Of a stretch of DNA of 64,000 nt, positions 26,449 to 35,534 are shown piece after piece. Both the position numbers and the translations under genes were made by a program. Within the stretch, counting starts at the first letter, position 1. Each line of letters begins with the position of its first letter. The notes below the pieces were generated by a model. It was not told where the DNA came from. It ran no database searches and saw only the letters and a program-made list of their open reading frames with translations. Origin of the DNA: Bradyrhizobium sp. SZCCT0231 (GTDB lineage Bacteria > Pseudomonadota > Alphaproteobacteria > Rhizobiales > Xanthobacteraceae); contig NZ_JAFCKP010000004.1 of the NCBI RefSeq assembly GCF_018130245.1, positions 124,001 through 188,000 on the forward strand, written 5' to 3'.

Positions 26449-27423
26449 CTACTCGACCTTCAGGCCGGCGAACTCGACGACCTTCTTCCACTTCTCGGTC
26501 TCGGCCTTGATCTCCTCGCCGAACGCCTCGGGCGTCTGCACGCGAGGCTCGCCGCCGAGCTCGACCAGGCGCTTGGCCATGTCGGGCTCCTTCATCAGCG
26601 CGTTGACCTCGGCGTTGAGCTTGGCGATGATCTCCTTCGGCGTGTTCTTCGGCGCTCCCATGCCGAACAGCGCGCTCGCCTCGTAGCCCTTGACGGTCTC
26701 GGCGACCGTCTGCACGTCCGGCAATTGCGGCGAACGCTCCGCCGAGGTGACGCCGATGGCGCGCAGCGAGCCGGAGCGGATGTGCTGGATGATCGAGGGC
26801 ATGTTGTCGAAGATCACCTGCACCTGGCCGCCCATCATGTCGGTGATCGCGGGCGCAGCGCCGCGATAGGGCACGTGCTGCATCTTGCAGCCGGTCATGG
26901 CCATGAACATCTCGCCGGACAGATGCACCGAGGTGCCGTTGCCGGACGAGGCCATGTTCACCTTGCCGGGATTGGCCTTCACATATTCGATGAACTCGGC
27001 GACGTTCTTGGCCGGCACGTCCTTGTTGACGGTCATCACGTTCGGCACGCGCTGGAACGAAGCGACCGGCGCCATGTCGCGCACGAAGTTGAACTTCAGG
27101 TTGGCATAGAGCGAGGCGTTGATGTAGTTGGCCGGATTGACCAGCTGCAGCGTGTAGCCATCGGGCTCGGCATTGATGACCGATTCGGTCGCGATATTGT
27201 TCCCGGCGCCCGGCTTGTTCTCGATCACGAACTGCTGGCCGAGCCTTTCCGACAGGCGCTGGCCGAGCAGCCGGCCCAGGATGTCGGTGGCCCCGCCCGG
27301 CGGATAGCCGACCACCCATTTCACCGGACGGGCCGGATAATCGGCGGCAAGGGCCTTCGACAGCGGGGTGGCTGCAAGCGGACTGGCGGCGAGCAGGCCC
27401 AGCGCGGTACGGCGAGTGATCAT
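26449..27423 (-). CDS. Tripartite tricarboxylate transporter substrate-binding protein (Bug family)
   Basis: 324 aa. The N-terminus MITRRTALGLLAASPLAA is a Tat-like signal (RR) ending near ALA-ADYP, so it is exported. It has the Bug-family opening YPARPVKWVVGYPPGGATD and the IENKPGAGNNIA loop. Mature proteins bind carboxylates for TctAB-type carriers, but no tctA/tctB genes are nearby, as is usual for the many solo Bug proteins of this group. The start 27423 follows a divergent 124-bp spacer shared with the VOC gene. Confidence 0.9.
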   Translation of the reverse strand: MITRRTALGLLAASPLAATPLSKALAADYPARPVKWVVGYPPGGATDILGRLLGQRLSERLGQQFVIENKPGAGNNIATESVINAEPDGYTLQLVNPANYINASLYANLKFNFVRDMAPVASFQRVPNVMTVNKDVPAKNVAEFIEYVKANPGKVNMASSGNGTSVHLSGEMFMAMTGCKMQHVPYRGAAPAITDMMGGQVQVIFDNMPSIIQHIRSGSLRAIGVTSAERSPQLPDVQTVAETVKGYEASALFGMGAPKNTPKEIIAKLNAEVNALMKEPDMAKRLVELGGEPRVQTPEAFGEEIKAETEKWKKVVEFAGLKVE

Positions 27424-27547
27424 TTCAAGGGTTCTCCCAGTGTTGTTCTTGAAAGTCCGATAGCTTGAAAGTCGCGTCGGTGCGGTTGTAACAAAGCTTG
27501 TCGCAGGCGGAAAGTGCGCGGGGCGCATCACGACGAAAGGATGAGAC

Positions 27548-27958
27548 ATGCCGGTCAAGGTTCATGCACTGGATCATCTCGTGATCAATGTCAGCGATGT
27601 CGCGGTGACCGCGGAGTGGTATCGCAAGATTCTCGGCATGGAAGTCAAGGTGTTCGATCCCGGCGGCGGCAGGCCGCCCCGCACTTTGCTTGAATTCGGT
27701 AACCAGAAGATCAACGTCCGGCAACGCGATGCAGATAAAGTGGAGTGGTTCACCGCCGGCCACCCGACCGCCGGCAGCGAGGATCTGTGCTTTCTCACCT
27801 CGGCCACACCCGACGAGGTGGTGGCGCATTTAAGGGCACATGGCGTCGCGATCGAAGCAGGCCCGGGCCCGAGGCAAGGCGCCCGCGGCACGCTGCGCTC
27901 GGTCTATTGCCGGGATCCGGATGGCAGCTTGATCGAGATCTCGTCGTACGAGGATTGA
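27548..27958 (+). CDS. VOC-superfamily (glyoxalase-like) protein
   Basis: 136 aa with two βαβββ modules: ALDHLVINVSDVAVTAEWYRKILG and GTLRSVYCRDPDGSLIEI. Putative metal ligands are H10 in the first module and the C-terminal Glu of LIEIS. Such proteins include glyoxalases, dioxygenases and drug-binding proteins; the substrate is not assignable. Divergent from the Bug protein gene. Confidence 0.85.
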   Translation: MPVKVHALDHLVINVSDVAVTAEWYRKILGMEVKVFDPGGGRPPRTLLEFGNQKINVRQRDADKVEWFTAGHPTAGSEDLCFLTSATPDEVVAHLRAHGVAIEAGPGPRQGARGTLRSVYCRDPDGSLIEISSYED

Positions 27959-27978
27959 GGCCTCCGCCCCTAGCCCCA

Positions 27979-28020
27979 CCCGTCATTGCTTCGTCGCAAG
28001 GGCTCCTCGCAATGACGGGG
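27979..28020. repeat. Short copy of the GTCATTGC palindromic repeat
   Basis: CCCGTCATTGCTTCG ... CCTCGCAATGACGGGG, a 42-base imperfect palindrome after the VOC gene. Same sub-family as 62248-62336. Confidence 0.7.
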
Positions 28021-28136
28021 AGAGAGCGCAGCCCTACACGCATCATCCGATTTGCACCCGGCGTCATCCGATGGCAGGAAGACGCAATCATCAAAAGACA
28101 GCCGCCAGCAAGATGCGGGCTGCACGGGGAGGAGCC

Positions 28137-29717
28137 ATGCCAGTTCAACAGACCACACCCGGAATCGTCGGACCGTTCGAGGGGCTCGACGTGCCCTGGC
28201 TGCTCAAGCTGCGCGCCGAGGTCCGGCGTGATCATCCGTTCCTGATCTGGGCGCCGTTCGACGCGCCGGCGCGGCGCTGGAGCTACGGCGAGTTTCACGA
28301 GTGCGTCGGTGCGCTCGCGGCAGGGCTCGCCAGGCGCGGCGTCAAGCCCGGCGAATATGTGCTCATTCATCTGGACAATTGCATCGAGGCGATGCTGGCC
28401 TGGTTTGCCTGTGTCGAGCTCGGCGCCATCGCGGTCACCACCAACACCCGCTCGGCGCCGGCCGAGATCGAATATTTCGCCGATCATTGCGGCGCGGTCG
28501 CCGCGATCACGCAGCCGGCCTATGCGGAAATCGTCGCGCAGAACTGCCGCAACATTCGCTGGCTGGCTGTGACCTCGCACGATGCGGGCGCGGCGCCGGC
28601 GCAAGCGGTCTCGCGCGGCGACAGCTTCGAATCGCTGTTCGCCGACAGCGCCGCCCGTCCCGGGCGCGCGACCGATCCGCTCGCACCATGCAGCGTGCAG
28701 TACACGTCTGGCACGACATCGCGCCCCAAAGCGGTGCTGTGGACCCATGCCAACGCGCTGTGGGGAGCCAAGATCAACGCTGCGCATGAGGACCTTCACG
28801 CCGGCGACGTGCACCAGGCCTATCTGCCGCTGTTCCACACCAACGCGCTGGCCTATTCCATGCTGGCGACGCTGTGGGTCGGGGCGACTTGCGTGATCCA
28901 GCCGCGCTTCTCCGCAAGCCGGTTCTGGGGCGTCGCGCGCGAGCATGGCGCGACCTGGACCTCGACGATTCCGTTCTGCATGAAGGCGCTGCTCGAGCAG
29001 GAGATCCCGAAGGACCATAAATTCCGCCTGTGGGGCACCGCGATCAACGAGCCGCCGGCGTTCGCCGCCTTCGGCGTCAAGATGATCGGCTGGTGGGGCA
29101 TGACCGAGACCATCACCCACGGCATCGTCGGCGAGGTCGACCAGCCCAACATCCCGATGTCGATCGGGCGCGCCGCGCCCGAGTATCGGATCCGCATCAC
29201 GGACGACGAGGGACGGCCGACCGCAGTCGGCGACACCGGCAATCTCGCGATCAAGGGCATTCCGGGGTTGTCGCTGTTCGCCGAGTACCTGCACAACGAG
29301 AAGGCGACGCGCGAGAGTTTTGACGAGCACGGCTTCTTCCTCACCGGCGACCGCGTCGAGCGGCTCGAGAACGGCTTCATCAAGTTCGGCGACCGCGCCA
29401 AGGACATGCTGAAGGTCGGCGGCGAGAACGTCGCGGCCTCCGAGATCGAGCAGGTGATCGCGCTCGTGCCGGGCGTGCGCGAGGCCGCCGTGGTGGCGAA
29501 GAAGCATCCGATGCTGGACGAGGTGCCGGTCGTCTTCATCATCCCGCAGGGCGGCGTCGCGGGTGCTGCGCCCGACCTGCATGATCGCGTGATGGAAGCC
29601 TGCCGCAAGGGCCTCGCCGATTTCAAGCTGCCGCGCGAGATCAGGCTCGTCGACGACATGCCGCGCTCGACGCTGGAGAAGGTGGCGAAGGCGGAGCTGC
29701 GGAAGCTGGTGGGGTGA
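28137..29717 (+). CDS. AMP-dependent acyl-CoA synthetase/ligase
   Basis: 526 aa. The ATG at 28137 (MPVQQTTPG) sits directly after GGGGAGGAG. ANL-family motifs are complete: the P-loop YTSGTTSRPKAVLWTHAN, GWWGMTETITHG, and TGDRVERLENGFIKFGDRAKDMLKVGGENV with the C-terminal domain hinge and ...TLEKVAKAEL lysine. It activates a carboxylic acid as an adenylate, then a CoA thioester; overall it resembles crotonobetaine/carnitine-CoA ligases, though substrate is a guess. It appears monocistronic. Confidence 0.88.
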   Translation: MPVQQTTPGIVGPFEGLDVPWLLKLRAEVRRDHPFLIWAPFDAPARRWSYGEFHECVGALAAGLARRGVKPGEYVLIHLDNCIEAMLAWFACVELGAIAVTTNTRSAPAEIEYFADHCGAVAAITQPAYAEIVAQNCRNIRWLAVTSHDAGAAPAQAVSRGDSFESLFADSAARPGRATDPLAPCSVQYTSGTTSRPKAVLWTHANALWGAKINAAHEDLHAGDVHQAYLPLFHTNALAYSMLATLWVGATCVIQPRFSASRFWGVAREHGATWTSTIPFCMKALLEQEIPKDHKFRLWGTAINEPPAFAAFGVKMIGWWGMTETITHGIVGEVDQPNIPMSIGRAAPEYRIRITDDEGRPTAVGDTGNLAIKGIPGLSLFAEYLHNEKATRESFDEHGFFLTGDRVERLENGFIKFGDRAKDMLKVGGENVAASEIEQVIALVPGVREAAVVAKKHPMLDEVPVVFIIPQGGVAGAAPDLHDRVMEACRKGLADFKLPREIRLVDDMPRSTLEKVAKAELRKLVG

Positions 29718-29726
29718 GCGAGGTGC

Positions 29727-29825
29727 CGTAGGGTGGGCAAAGCGAAGCGTGCCCACCATTCATTTCACGAACGCGGATGCATGGTGGGCACGGCGCGCGA
29801 AGGGCGCGCCTTTGCCCACCCTACG
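29727..29825. repeat. Interspersed repeat (CGTAGGGTGGGC family)
   Basis: Starts CGTAGGGTGGGCAAAGCG and ends CGCCTTTGCCCACCCTACG, about 99 bases, terminal inverted arms of ~16 bp. It lies between the acyl-CoA ligase and HD-GYP genes, which converge. Same family as 42622 and 52049. Confidence 0.8.
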
Positions 29826-29842
29826 ATACTACGATACCGAAA

Positions 29843-30937
29843 TCAGAACGACCCCAGCGCCACCGGGCGGAACGCCTGCAGCAGCTGCTGGTCGAGCTTG
29901 CCGCCCATGCCTTCCATCATCGTGAAGGCGCGGGAGTGGGTGAAGGGCATGCGGTAGGCGCGCTTCTCCACCAGGGCGGCGTAGATGTCGACGATCGTCG
30001 TCAGCCGCACGATGTCGCTGATCTGGTTCGACGACAGGCCGTTCGGATAGCCGGAGCCGTCGAGGAATTCATGATGATGCAGCACGACGTCGAGCATCTC
30101 CGGCGGGAAGCCGCCTTGAGCGGCGAGCGCGTCATAGCCGCGGCGCGGATGCTGGCGGACCTCGGCCGTCTCCTCGTCGTTGAGCTTGCCCGGCTTGTCG
30201 AGCAGCCAGGCCGGAACGAAGGCCTTGCCGACGTCGTGCAGCAGCGCGGCGCGGGTCAGGCGGCGCTGGTCGTCCTCGCGCATGCCGAGATGCTGCGCGA
30301 AGGCGACGGCGAAGCCGGTGACGAACAGGCAGTGGCGATAGCTGCCGACATGATGGCAGCCGACCGTGGTGAGCCATTCGCGCAGCGAGGAATGCTTGAT
30401 CGCCTTCAGGATCTTGCTCTCGGCGGCGATGACGTCGTCGAAGGTCAGGGGCACGCCGAGCGGCAGCTTCTCGAACATCTTGGTCAGCACCGCATGCGCC
30501 GCCTCGACGCCGCGGTTGAGCGTCTTGCCGCGATCGGTCGCGTCATAGGCGGCCGTGTCCGGGAAGGCGGCGCGGATGCGCTGAAGGATGGCGTCCGCCT
30601 GGAGCGGCCGTGAGATGGTGTCGGTGGCCCCTAGCGCCCAGGCCTGCATGGTGCCGTGATGCAGGGCGTCCGCGAGCACGAACAGCCGCGGCATCGAACG
30701 GTAGGCATCGCCGCGCAGCTTGTTGCGCACCCGCTGCACGCTCTCGGGCGAGCGCAGGTTGATGTCGACCACGAGGCCGGAGAGATCGCGCGCCGGTTGG
30801 TCGGGGATCTCCTCCGTCTTCACGGTGGAGACGTCGCCAACCGCTTTCAAGATGCTGGCGAGCTCGCTGCTGCCGTCGCTGCGATCGGAGGCGAGCAGAA
30901 GCCGACGGTTGGCGGCGGGTTTGGCTGAGGCGTTCAT
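29843..30937 (-). CDS. HD-GYP domain protein (putative c-di-GMP phosphodiesterase)
   Basis: 364 aa. Residues 1-125 look like a degenerate receiver-type domain. The C-terminal HD-GYP domain retains H234-D235 (LLHDVGK), HHHE at 287-290 and DGSGYP at 293-298. It should therefore be able to hydrolyse cyclic di-GMP, lowering this second messenger and promoting motility over biofilm growth. It is monocistronic, ending convergent to the acyl-CoA ligase. A structured leader (30943-31029) directly precedes the start codon. Confidence 0.85.
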   Translation of the reverse strand: MNASAKPAANRRLLLASDRSDGSSELASILKAVGDVSTVKTEEIPDQPARDLSGLVVDINLRSPESVQRVRNKLRGDAYRSMPRLFVLADALHHGTMQAWALGATDTISRPLQADAILQRIRAAFPDTAAYDATDRGKTLNRGVEAAHAVLTKMFEKLPLGVPLTFDDVIAAESKILKAIKHSSLREWLTTVGCHHVGSYRHCLFVTGFAVAFAQHLGMREDDQRRLTRAALLHDVGKAFVPAWLLDKPGKLNDEETAEVRQHPRRGYDALAAQGGFPPEMLDVVLHHHEFLDGSGYPNGLSSNQISDIVRLTTIVDIYAALVEKRAYRMPFTHSRAFTMMEGMGGKLDQQLLQAFRPVALGSF

Positions 30938-30942
30938 GACTT

Positions 30943-31029
30943 CCCCAAAGCACGGACTGGATTTGGCGTCAGCCTAAGCCGGATCAGGTTCTCCGGGCCT
31001 TAAGAGGCGTGCTCAATGGGACCTTGGGG
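30943..31029 (-). promoter_or_regulatory. Structured 5' leader of the HD-GYP gene (candidate riboregulator)
   Basis: On the minus strand the leader opens with CCCCAAGG (31022-31029) and closes with CTTTGGGG (30943-30950), which can pair as a terminal stem. Inside are two hairpins: GCCTCTTAAGGC (30997-31008) and CCGGA-GAACCTGA-TCCGG (30979-30996). The closing strand ends 5 bases before the start codon and supplies the only purine-rich ribosome-binding sequence, so pairing would mask it. GAACCTGATCCGGCTTA resembles part of a TPP riboswitch, but the rest of that motif is absent. Confidence 0.4.
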
Positions 31030-31160
31030 AATTCGGTGCAATTTTAGGGATTTGGATTCCGTGGCGGCTCCAAACCAGAACCGCGAAAACAACCCCATGC
31101 ACAGTAGAAAGGGCATTGATCGGAAAGAGGAATTTTGGACGCTATCCGCCCCACCCTCCG

Positions 31161-31283
31161 CTGTCATCGCCCGGCTTGACCGGGCGATCCAGTACTCCGA
31201 GACGGCGCGGCTAGGGCCGAGAAGCCGCGGCGTACTGGATGCCCCGCCCCCGTGCGCAATTGCGCACTAGGCGGAGCATGACA
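31161..31283. repeat. Interspersed palindromic repeat (GTCATCGCCCGG family)
   Basis: Begins CTGTCATCGCCCGGCTTGAC, contains CCAGTACTCCGAG and CGGCGTACTGGATGCC, and ends GGAGCATGACA. Closely related to 60091-60208. Confidence 0.8.
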
Positions 31284-31360
31284 CCGAGCGTGGAGTGCAA
31301 ACACCAAAACAAATCCGCCGGAGGCTCGCCTCCGGCGGATCATCTCATTCGGCAATCAGC

Positions 31361-33655
31361 CTACGCCTTCATGCTCGCCTTCACGGCCTCCGCCGTGATC
31401 GGCAGAGCGCGGACGCGGGCACCGCTGGCGTTGAAGATGGCGTTGCCGATGGCCGGCGCCACCACCGTCACCGCGGGCTCGCCGACGCCGGTGGCCTTCT
31501 CGCCATTGGCGATCACGGCAATCGCGACCTCGGGCGTCTGGCTCATGCGCAAGGGCGTGTAGCTGTCGAAATTGGTCTGCTCGATGCCACCGTCCTTCAG
31601 CGTCGCCTTCTCGTACATCGCCAGCGACAGGCCCCACAGCGCCGCACCCTCGACCTGGGCGCGGATGTTGTCGGGATGCACCTGCGTGCCGACGTCGGTT
31701 GCGACCGTGAGCTTCTTCACGGTCACCGCCCCCGACGCCGCGACGGCGACGTGAGCGACGCACGCCGTCCAGCTCGCGGACGCGCGCTCCTGCGAGGAGA
31801 CGCAGGCGACGCCCATGCCCTCGCCTTTCGGCAATTGCCTGGTGCCGTAGCCGGACAGTCCCATCGCGGCGAGCAGCGTGTTGCGCAAGCGCTGCGCGCC
31901 GCCGTCGTTCTTGCCGGCGCCGTCGAGCAGCGAGATGCGGAACTGGGCGGGATCCTTGCCCGTCGCCGCCGCGATCTCGTCGATCATGCTTTCGACCGCC
32001 CAGAAGGTCCAGCCCGGCGCCACCGAACGGAGCTGGCCGGACGGCGTGGCATTGTGCGCGAGCTCGTTCTTGATCGCGCGCACATAATGGTTGGGCACGG
32101 TGTAGAAGAAGTCCGCCCCGTTCACCGTGAAGGAATCGAGCGGGCCCTTCTTGTCGACCGAGGGCGTCAGGAAGTCAGGGATTCCCCAGCGCGCGGTCGG
32201 CCAGGCCGAGACCACATCGTGGCTGATCGCAATGAGCTTGTCATCGCCGTCCACGCCGGCCTTGACCTTTTGATAGGTGAGCGGACGCGAGAAATCCATC
32301 GTCATGTCGTTCTCGCGCGAATAGATCACCTTCACCGGCTTGCCGACTGCCTTCGCCGCCTGCACGGCGGGAATCATCATGTCGGCATCGAGACGCCGGC
32401 CGAAGCCGCCGCCCAGCCACATCTGGTGCATGACGGCGAATTTCGGATCGATCCCGGCCGCGCCCGCCGCGATCGCGCCGGAGCGCGTCGCGAACTGGTT
32501 GCCGGAATAGATGTGCAGGATGTCGCCCTTGAACTCCGCGGTGGCGTTCATCGGCTCCAGCGGCGCGTGGATGTTGATGCTGGTGGTGTATTCCGCCTCC
32601 ACCACCTTGGCCGCCGAACCGAAGGCAGCAACGGGATCGCCGTCCTTGACGAAGAACTGGCCGGAATCATCCAGCTTCTGAAGCCGCTTGGCTTCATCGA
32701 GCAGCGACTGGCTCGACAGCTTGGCGTTCGGACCGCTGTCATAAGCGATCTTCAGCGCATCCGCCGCCCTGCGGGCGTTGGCATAGGTGTTAGCGACCGC
32801 GACCACCCAGCCGGAGGTGGTTCCGGTCTTGTCGTCGAGGATGACCGCCTTCAGGAAGCCGGGCACCTTCCTGGCTTCGCTGTCGTCGACCGATTTCACG
32901 GTCGCGCCGAAGCGCACCGGCGGGGTCACCACCTTGCCGTAGACCATGCCCGGCAGCATCACGTCGATGCCATATTTGGCCGTGCCGTTGGTCTTGGAGG
33001 GGATGTCGAGCTGCGGCACCGAGACGCCGATCATGGTGTATTGGTCCGGCGTCTTCAGCTTGATTGCCTTCAGCTCGTCCGGCGTGAAGGTTTTCGTCAC
33101 CTTGCCGCTTCGGACGATCTCGGCAAAGCTCATCTGCTTCTTCGACTTCGGATGCGAGATCACGGAATCGCGGACCACGAGCTGATCCCTAAAATAGGGC
33201 GGCAGACCCATGGCGGCGGCCGCCGCCTCGGTCAGTGCGATGCGACCGGCAGCGCCGGCGCGGCTCATCGCCTCGAAGTTCATCATGGTCGACCAGCTGC
33301 CGCCGGTGATCTGCGCGCCCAGCACGGGATCGTTGAACTTGGGATCGTTGGAGGCGAGCTGCACGCGCATGTCGCTCCACTTCGCGCCCAGCTCCTCACA
33401 GACGATCTGCGCCATGGTGGAGGCGATGTGCTGGCCCATATCGGCCTTGCCGCAGGTCACGGTGACGAGCCCGTCCGGCGAGATCGCATACCAGACACTC
33501 GGCTCGAAATTGGCGGGCGCGGCGGCCGCCGCGGACTCGATGCCGGGCACGCCGGCATAGCCGAGCACGAGGCCGGCGGCGGCGGTGCCGACCAGGAAGG
33601 AGCGGCGGCTGAGATCGGTCGTCTCGGGCGTGAGGTTCTTCACGTGGCTGTTCAT
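31361..33655 (-). CDS. Molybdopterin-binding subunit of a xanthine-oxidase-family hydroxylase (IorB-like)
   Basis: 764 aa. It starts [20 protein letters not shown] with a Tat motif ([17 protein letters not shown]), so it is exported folded. Signature segments include [32 protein letters not shown] and [19 protein letters not shown] with the catalytic Glu near the C-terminus. It matches the large subunit of isoquinoline 1-oxidoreductase/aldehyde-oxidase-type enzymes, which hydroxylate N-heterocycles or oxidise aldehydes. The ATG overlaps the upstream 2Fe-2S gene by 4 bases. There is no flavin subunit, typical of the periplasmic two-subunit type using cytochrome c. Confidence 0.88.
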   Translation of the reverse strand: MNSHVKNLTPETTDLSRRSFLVGTAAAGLVLGYAGVPGIESAAAAAPANFEPSVWYAISPDGLVTVTCGKADMGQHIASTMAQIVCEELGAKWSDMRVQLASNDPKFNDPVLGAQITGGSWSTMMNFEAMSRAGAAGRIALTEAAAAAMGLPPYFRDQLVVRDSVISHPKSKKQMSFAEIVRSGKVTKTFTPDELKAIKLKTPDQYTMIGVSVPQLDIPSKTNGTAKYGIDVMLPGMVYGKVVTPPVRFGATVKSVDDSEARKVPGFLKAVILDDKTGTTSGWVVAVANTYANARRAADALKIAYDSGPNAKLSSQSLLDEAKRLQKLDDSGQFFVKDGDPVAAFGSAAKVVEAEYTTSINIHAPLEPMNATAEFKGDILHIYSGNQFATRSGAIAAGAAGIDPKFAVMHQMWLGGGFGRRLDADMMIPAVQAAKAVGKPVKVIYSRENDMTMDFSRPLTYQKVKAGVDGDDKLIAISHDVVSAWPTARWGIPDFLTPSVDKKGPLDSFTVNGADFFYTVPNHYVRAIKNELAHNATPSGQLRSVAPGWTFWAVESMIDEIAAATGKDPAQFRISLLDGAGKNDGGAQRLRNTLLAAMGLSGYGTRQLPKGEGMGVACVSSQERASASWTACVAHVAVAASGAVTVKKLTVATDVGTQVHPDNIRAQVEGAALWGLSLAMYEKATLKDGGIEQTNFDSYTPLRMSQTPEVAIAVIANGEKATGVGEPAVTVVAPAIGNAIFNASGARVRALPITAEAVKASMKA

Positions 33656-34143
33656 GTGGGCCTCCGCTCGCTGGAGGTGGCGGACGCGGTGCGCATCTCG
33701 GATGCGGCGCGCATGATCGCCTTCTGGATCCGCGAATAGGTCATGCAGCGGCAGAGATTGCCGTCCATATGCGCGACCACTTCTTCCCTGGTCGGATTCG
33801 GATTCTTCGCGAGCAGCGAGGCCGCCTGCATGATCTGGCCGGACTGGCAGTAGCCGCATTGCGGCACCTGCTCGGCGATCCACGCCTTCTGCAAGGGATG
33901 ATCGCCCTTGGCGGAGAGGCCTTCGATGGTGGTGATCTTCTTGCCGGCGACGTCACTGAGCATGGTCTGGCACGAGCGCACGGCTTCGCCGTTGACGTGC
34001 ACGGTGCACGCACCGCACAGCCCGGCACCGCAGCCGAACTTGGTGCCGGTCATCTGCAATTGCTCGCGGATCGCCCAGAGGAGCGGCGTGTCGTTCGCCG
34101 CATCCACGGACAGACTCCGCCCGTTGATGGTGAGTGTTGGCAT
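33652..34143 (-). CDS. 2Fe-2S subunit of the molybdenum hydroxylase (IorA-like)
   Basis: 163 aa from the ATG at 34143 ([13 protein letters not shown]). The N-terminal plant-type 2Fe-2S cluster motif is [15 protein letters not shown] plus a fourth Cys (VRSCQTML). The C-terminal four-helix cluster domain has [10 protein letters not shown] and [13 protein letters not shown]. It passes electrons from the Mo centre of the large subunit, whose gene overlaps its stop by 4 bases. The C-terminal ~20 residues ([16 protein letters not shown]) are probably disordered. Confidence 0.9.
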   Translation of the reverse strand: MPTLTINGRSLSVDAANDTPLLWAIREQLQMTGTKFGCGAGLCGACTVHVNGEAVRSCQTMLSDVAGKKITTIEGLSAKGDHPLQKAWIAEQVPQCGYCQSGQIMQAASLLAKNPNPTREEVVAHMDGNLCRCMTYSRIQKAIMRAASEMRTASATSSERRPT

Positions 34144-34437
34144 AGGCGTCTTCCCCTGCCGGTGCATGAAGCCGCTTACGGCGGCAACTTGTGCAGCGGA
34201 CGCCCACCGGGCTGGCGTCAGCCTTGCCCGCGAGAATGATCACGTTCAGACGCGGAAGCAAATGCAATTTGGAAGCAGTCGAAAAAAGCCACCACCACAC
34301 CCACTCGTTGTGCGCCGCGCCAACGACACCGACGCAGCCACTGGACACAACAGCGCGTGCGTCCGACATGCGTGCCATCGCATTCAGGCAGTTTCTTCGA
34401 GGTAACTTGGCGGGCTAGAGTGCAGCCGCACGCAAAC

Positions 34438-34622
34438 CCTTATCCTCCCCTGGAGGGGTCCGGGACGAGCGTAGCTCGCCCGTGGTCGATCGCGCGCAGC
34501 GCGAGCGGGGTGGGGCGATCTCTCCACACGAACACTGTTGGAGGTGGAGAGACCGTCACCCCACCCCGTCTCACATTTCGCTACGCTTCATGTGAGCCGA
34601 CCCTCCCCCTCCAGGCAGGGCA
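34438..34622. repeat. Interspersed repeat (CCTCCCCTGGAGGGG family)
   Basis: Opens CCTCCCCTGGAGGGG, contains GATCGCGCGCAGCGCGAGCG and GGTGGGG, and closes GACCCTCCCCCTCCAGGCAG. Closely related to 37161-37318. Confidence 0.8.
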
Positions 34623-34648
34623 ATCGCATATGAACCTTCACCAGAGGT

Positions 34649-34734
34649 CGTCATGCCCGGGCCTGTCCCGGGCATCCACGTTCTTTGTGCTGCGTAGCAA
34701 GGCGTGGATGGCCGGGACAAGCCCGGCCATGACG
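34649..34734. repeat. Interspersed palindromic repeat (CGTCATGCCCGGG family)
   Basis: TCGTCATGCCCGGGCCTGTC ... GACAAGCCCGGCCATGACGA with the inner pair ATCCACGTTCTT / GCGTGGATGGCC. Nearly the same as 41142-41229. Confidence 0.8.
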
Positions 34735-34844
34735 ATGTGGAGAGTATCGTGCCCAAAAGTGTACTGCTCATATGCGATAGCCCTGCCCCTCCAGGGGAGG
34801 GTGAAGCACCGAGTTAGCGGCGAAAAAAGAAAGGGGCGGAAACA

Positions 34845-34937
34845 ATGCCGAAGATCGATCGCGACGCCGTCAACATCGATCAGCCCCAGGCTTTTGTTGA
34901 CGCGGTCGCGCCTTTCCTAAAGAACTTGCCGGCATAG
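34845..34937 (+). CDS. Possible 30-aa peptide
   Basis: ATG at 34845 with AAGGGGCGG upstream, encoding MPKIDRDAVNIDQPQAFVDA plus ten more residues to a TAG at 34935-34937. It ends 24 bases before the next gene on the same strand. Could be a short regulator, a leader peptide or a gene fragment. Not recognised. Confidence 0.35.
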   Translation: MPKIDRDAVNIDQPQAFVDAVAPFLKNLPA

Positions 34938-34961
34938 GTCGATCAAGCAAGGATTTGGGCG

Positions 34962-35294
34962 ATGAAGCTGATGATGCTGGCCGCGGGCACGATGTTGCTG
35001 TCGATCTCTGCGCAGGCCGAGCCGTTCGGCGCCGCTCCGCGCCAGCCCTTCGTCGTGACCTTGTCGAACAACACGCCGCTCGCCTTCGGCATGGATGCCG
35101 AACAGACCGCGCGCGCCCTCGGCCAGCCGCTGCAATATGTGCGGGGACGTCCGGGCAACGAGATCTATCTCGCTTTGCGCAACATCGGCGGCAGCGGCCT
35201 GATCCCCTACCGCCACCGCCTGTTCCTGCAATTCCGCCACGGACGGCTGGCAGGATGGAAGGAGGATTACGGCGAGAACTGGATGTGGGAGTGA
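34962..35294 (+). CDS. Small secreted hypothetical protein
   Basis: 110 aa with a clear signal peptide (MKLMMLAAGTMLLSISAQA) and a ~90-residue mature domain (VVTLSNNTPLAFGMDAEQTA, GRPGNEIYLALRNIGGSGLIPY, HGRLAGWKEDYGENWMW) without cysteines. The mature fold looks beta-rich. Unrecognised. It lies between two repeats and may be cotranscribed with the 30-aa frame upstream. Confidence 0.6.
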   Translation: MKLMMLAAGTMLLSISAQAEPFGAAPRQPFVVTLSNNTPLAFGMDAEQTARALGQPLQYVRGRPGNEIYLALRNIGGSGLIPYRHRLFLQFRHGRLAGWKEDYGENWMWE

Positions 35295-35354
35295 GGTGCC
35301 CCTTCGTGACGCAAGGTAATCGCATCTGCGCCGTCATGCGTTGATGTTGCCACA

Positions 35355-35479
35355 TCGTCATGGCCGGGCATAGCCGTCCGAAGGACGGCGTCGCTTCCGC
35401 TCGCCTATGTCCCGGCCATCCACGATCTTTCGTACGGCACGAAGGACGTGGATGCCCGGGACAAGCCCGGGCATGACGA
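35355..35479. repeat. Interspersed palindromic repeat (CGTCATGGCCGGG family)
   Basis: ATCGTCATGGCCGGGCATAG ... GACAAGCCCGGGCATGACGA. Its right end encodes, in frame, the spurious peptide MDARDKPGHDE fused to the following hydrolase; this extension is unlikely to be translated. Confidence 0.8.
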
Positions 35480-35534
35480 GTTTGTGGAGCGAGCAGAATT
35501 CCCAATCGAAGACCAACCAAGAAGGACAACCCGC

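Noticed and set aside
27795-29759. 654-aa minus-strand frame opposite the acyl-CoA ligase
   Set aside because: His/Arg-rich composition typical of the antisense of a GC-rich gene; the ligase on the other strand has all motifs.
30963-31008. TPP riboswitch, because of GAACCTGATCCGGCTTA on the minus strand
   Set aside because: The required CUGAGA segment and the GGGGUGC/GGGA pairing parts are absent, and the downstream gene is not a thiamine gene.
31295-33739. 814-aa plus-strand frame opposite the molybdopterin subunit
   Set aside because: Antisense shadow; the minus-strand gene is complete with Tat signal and catalytic motifs.
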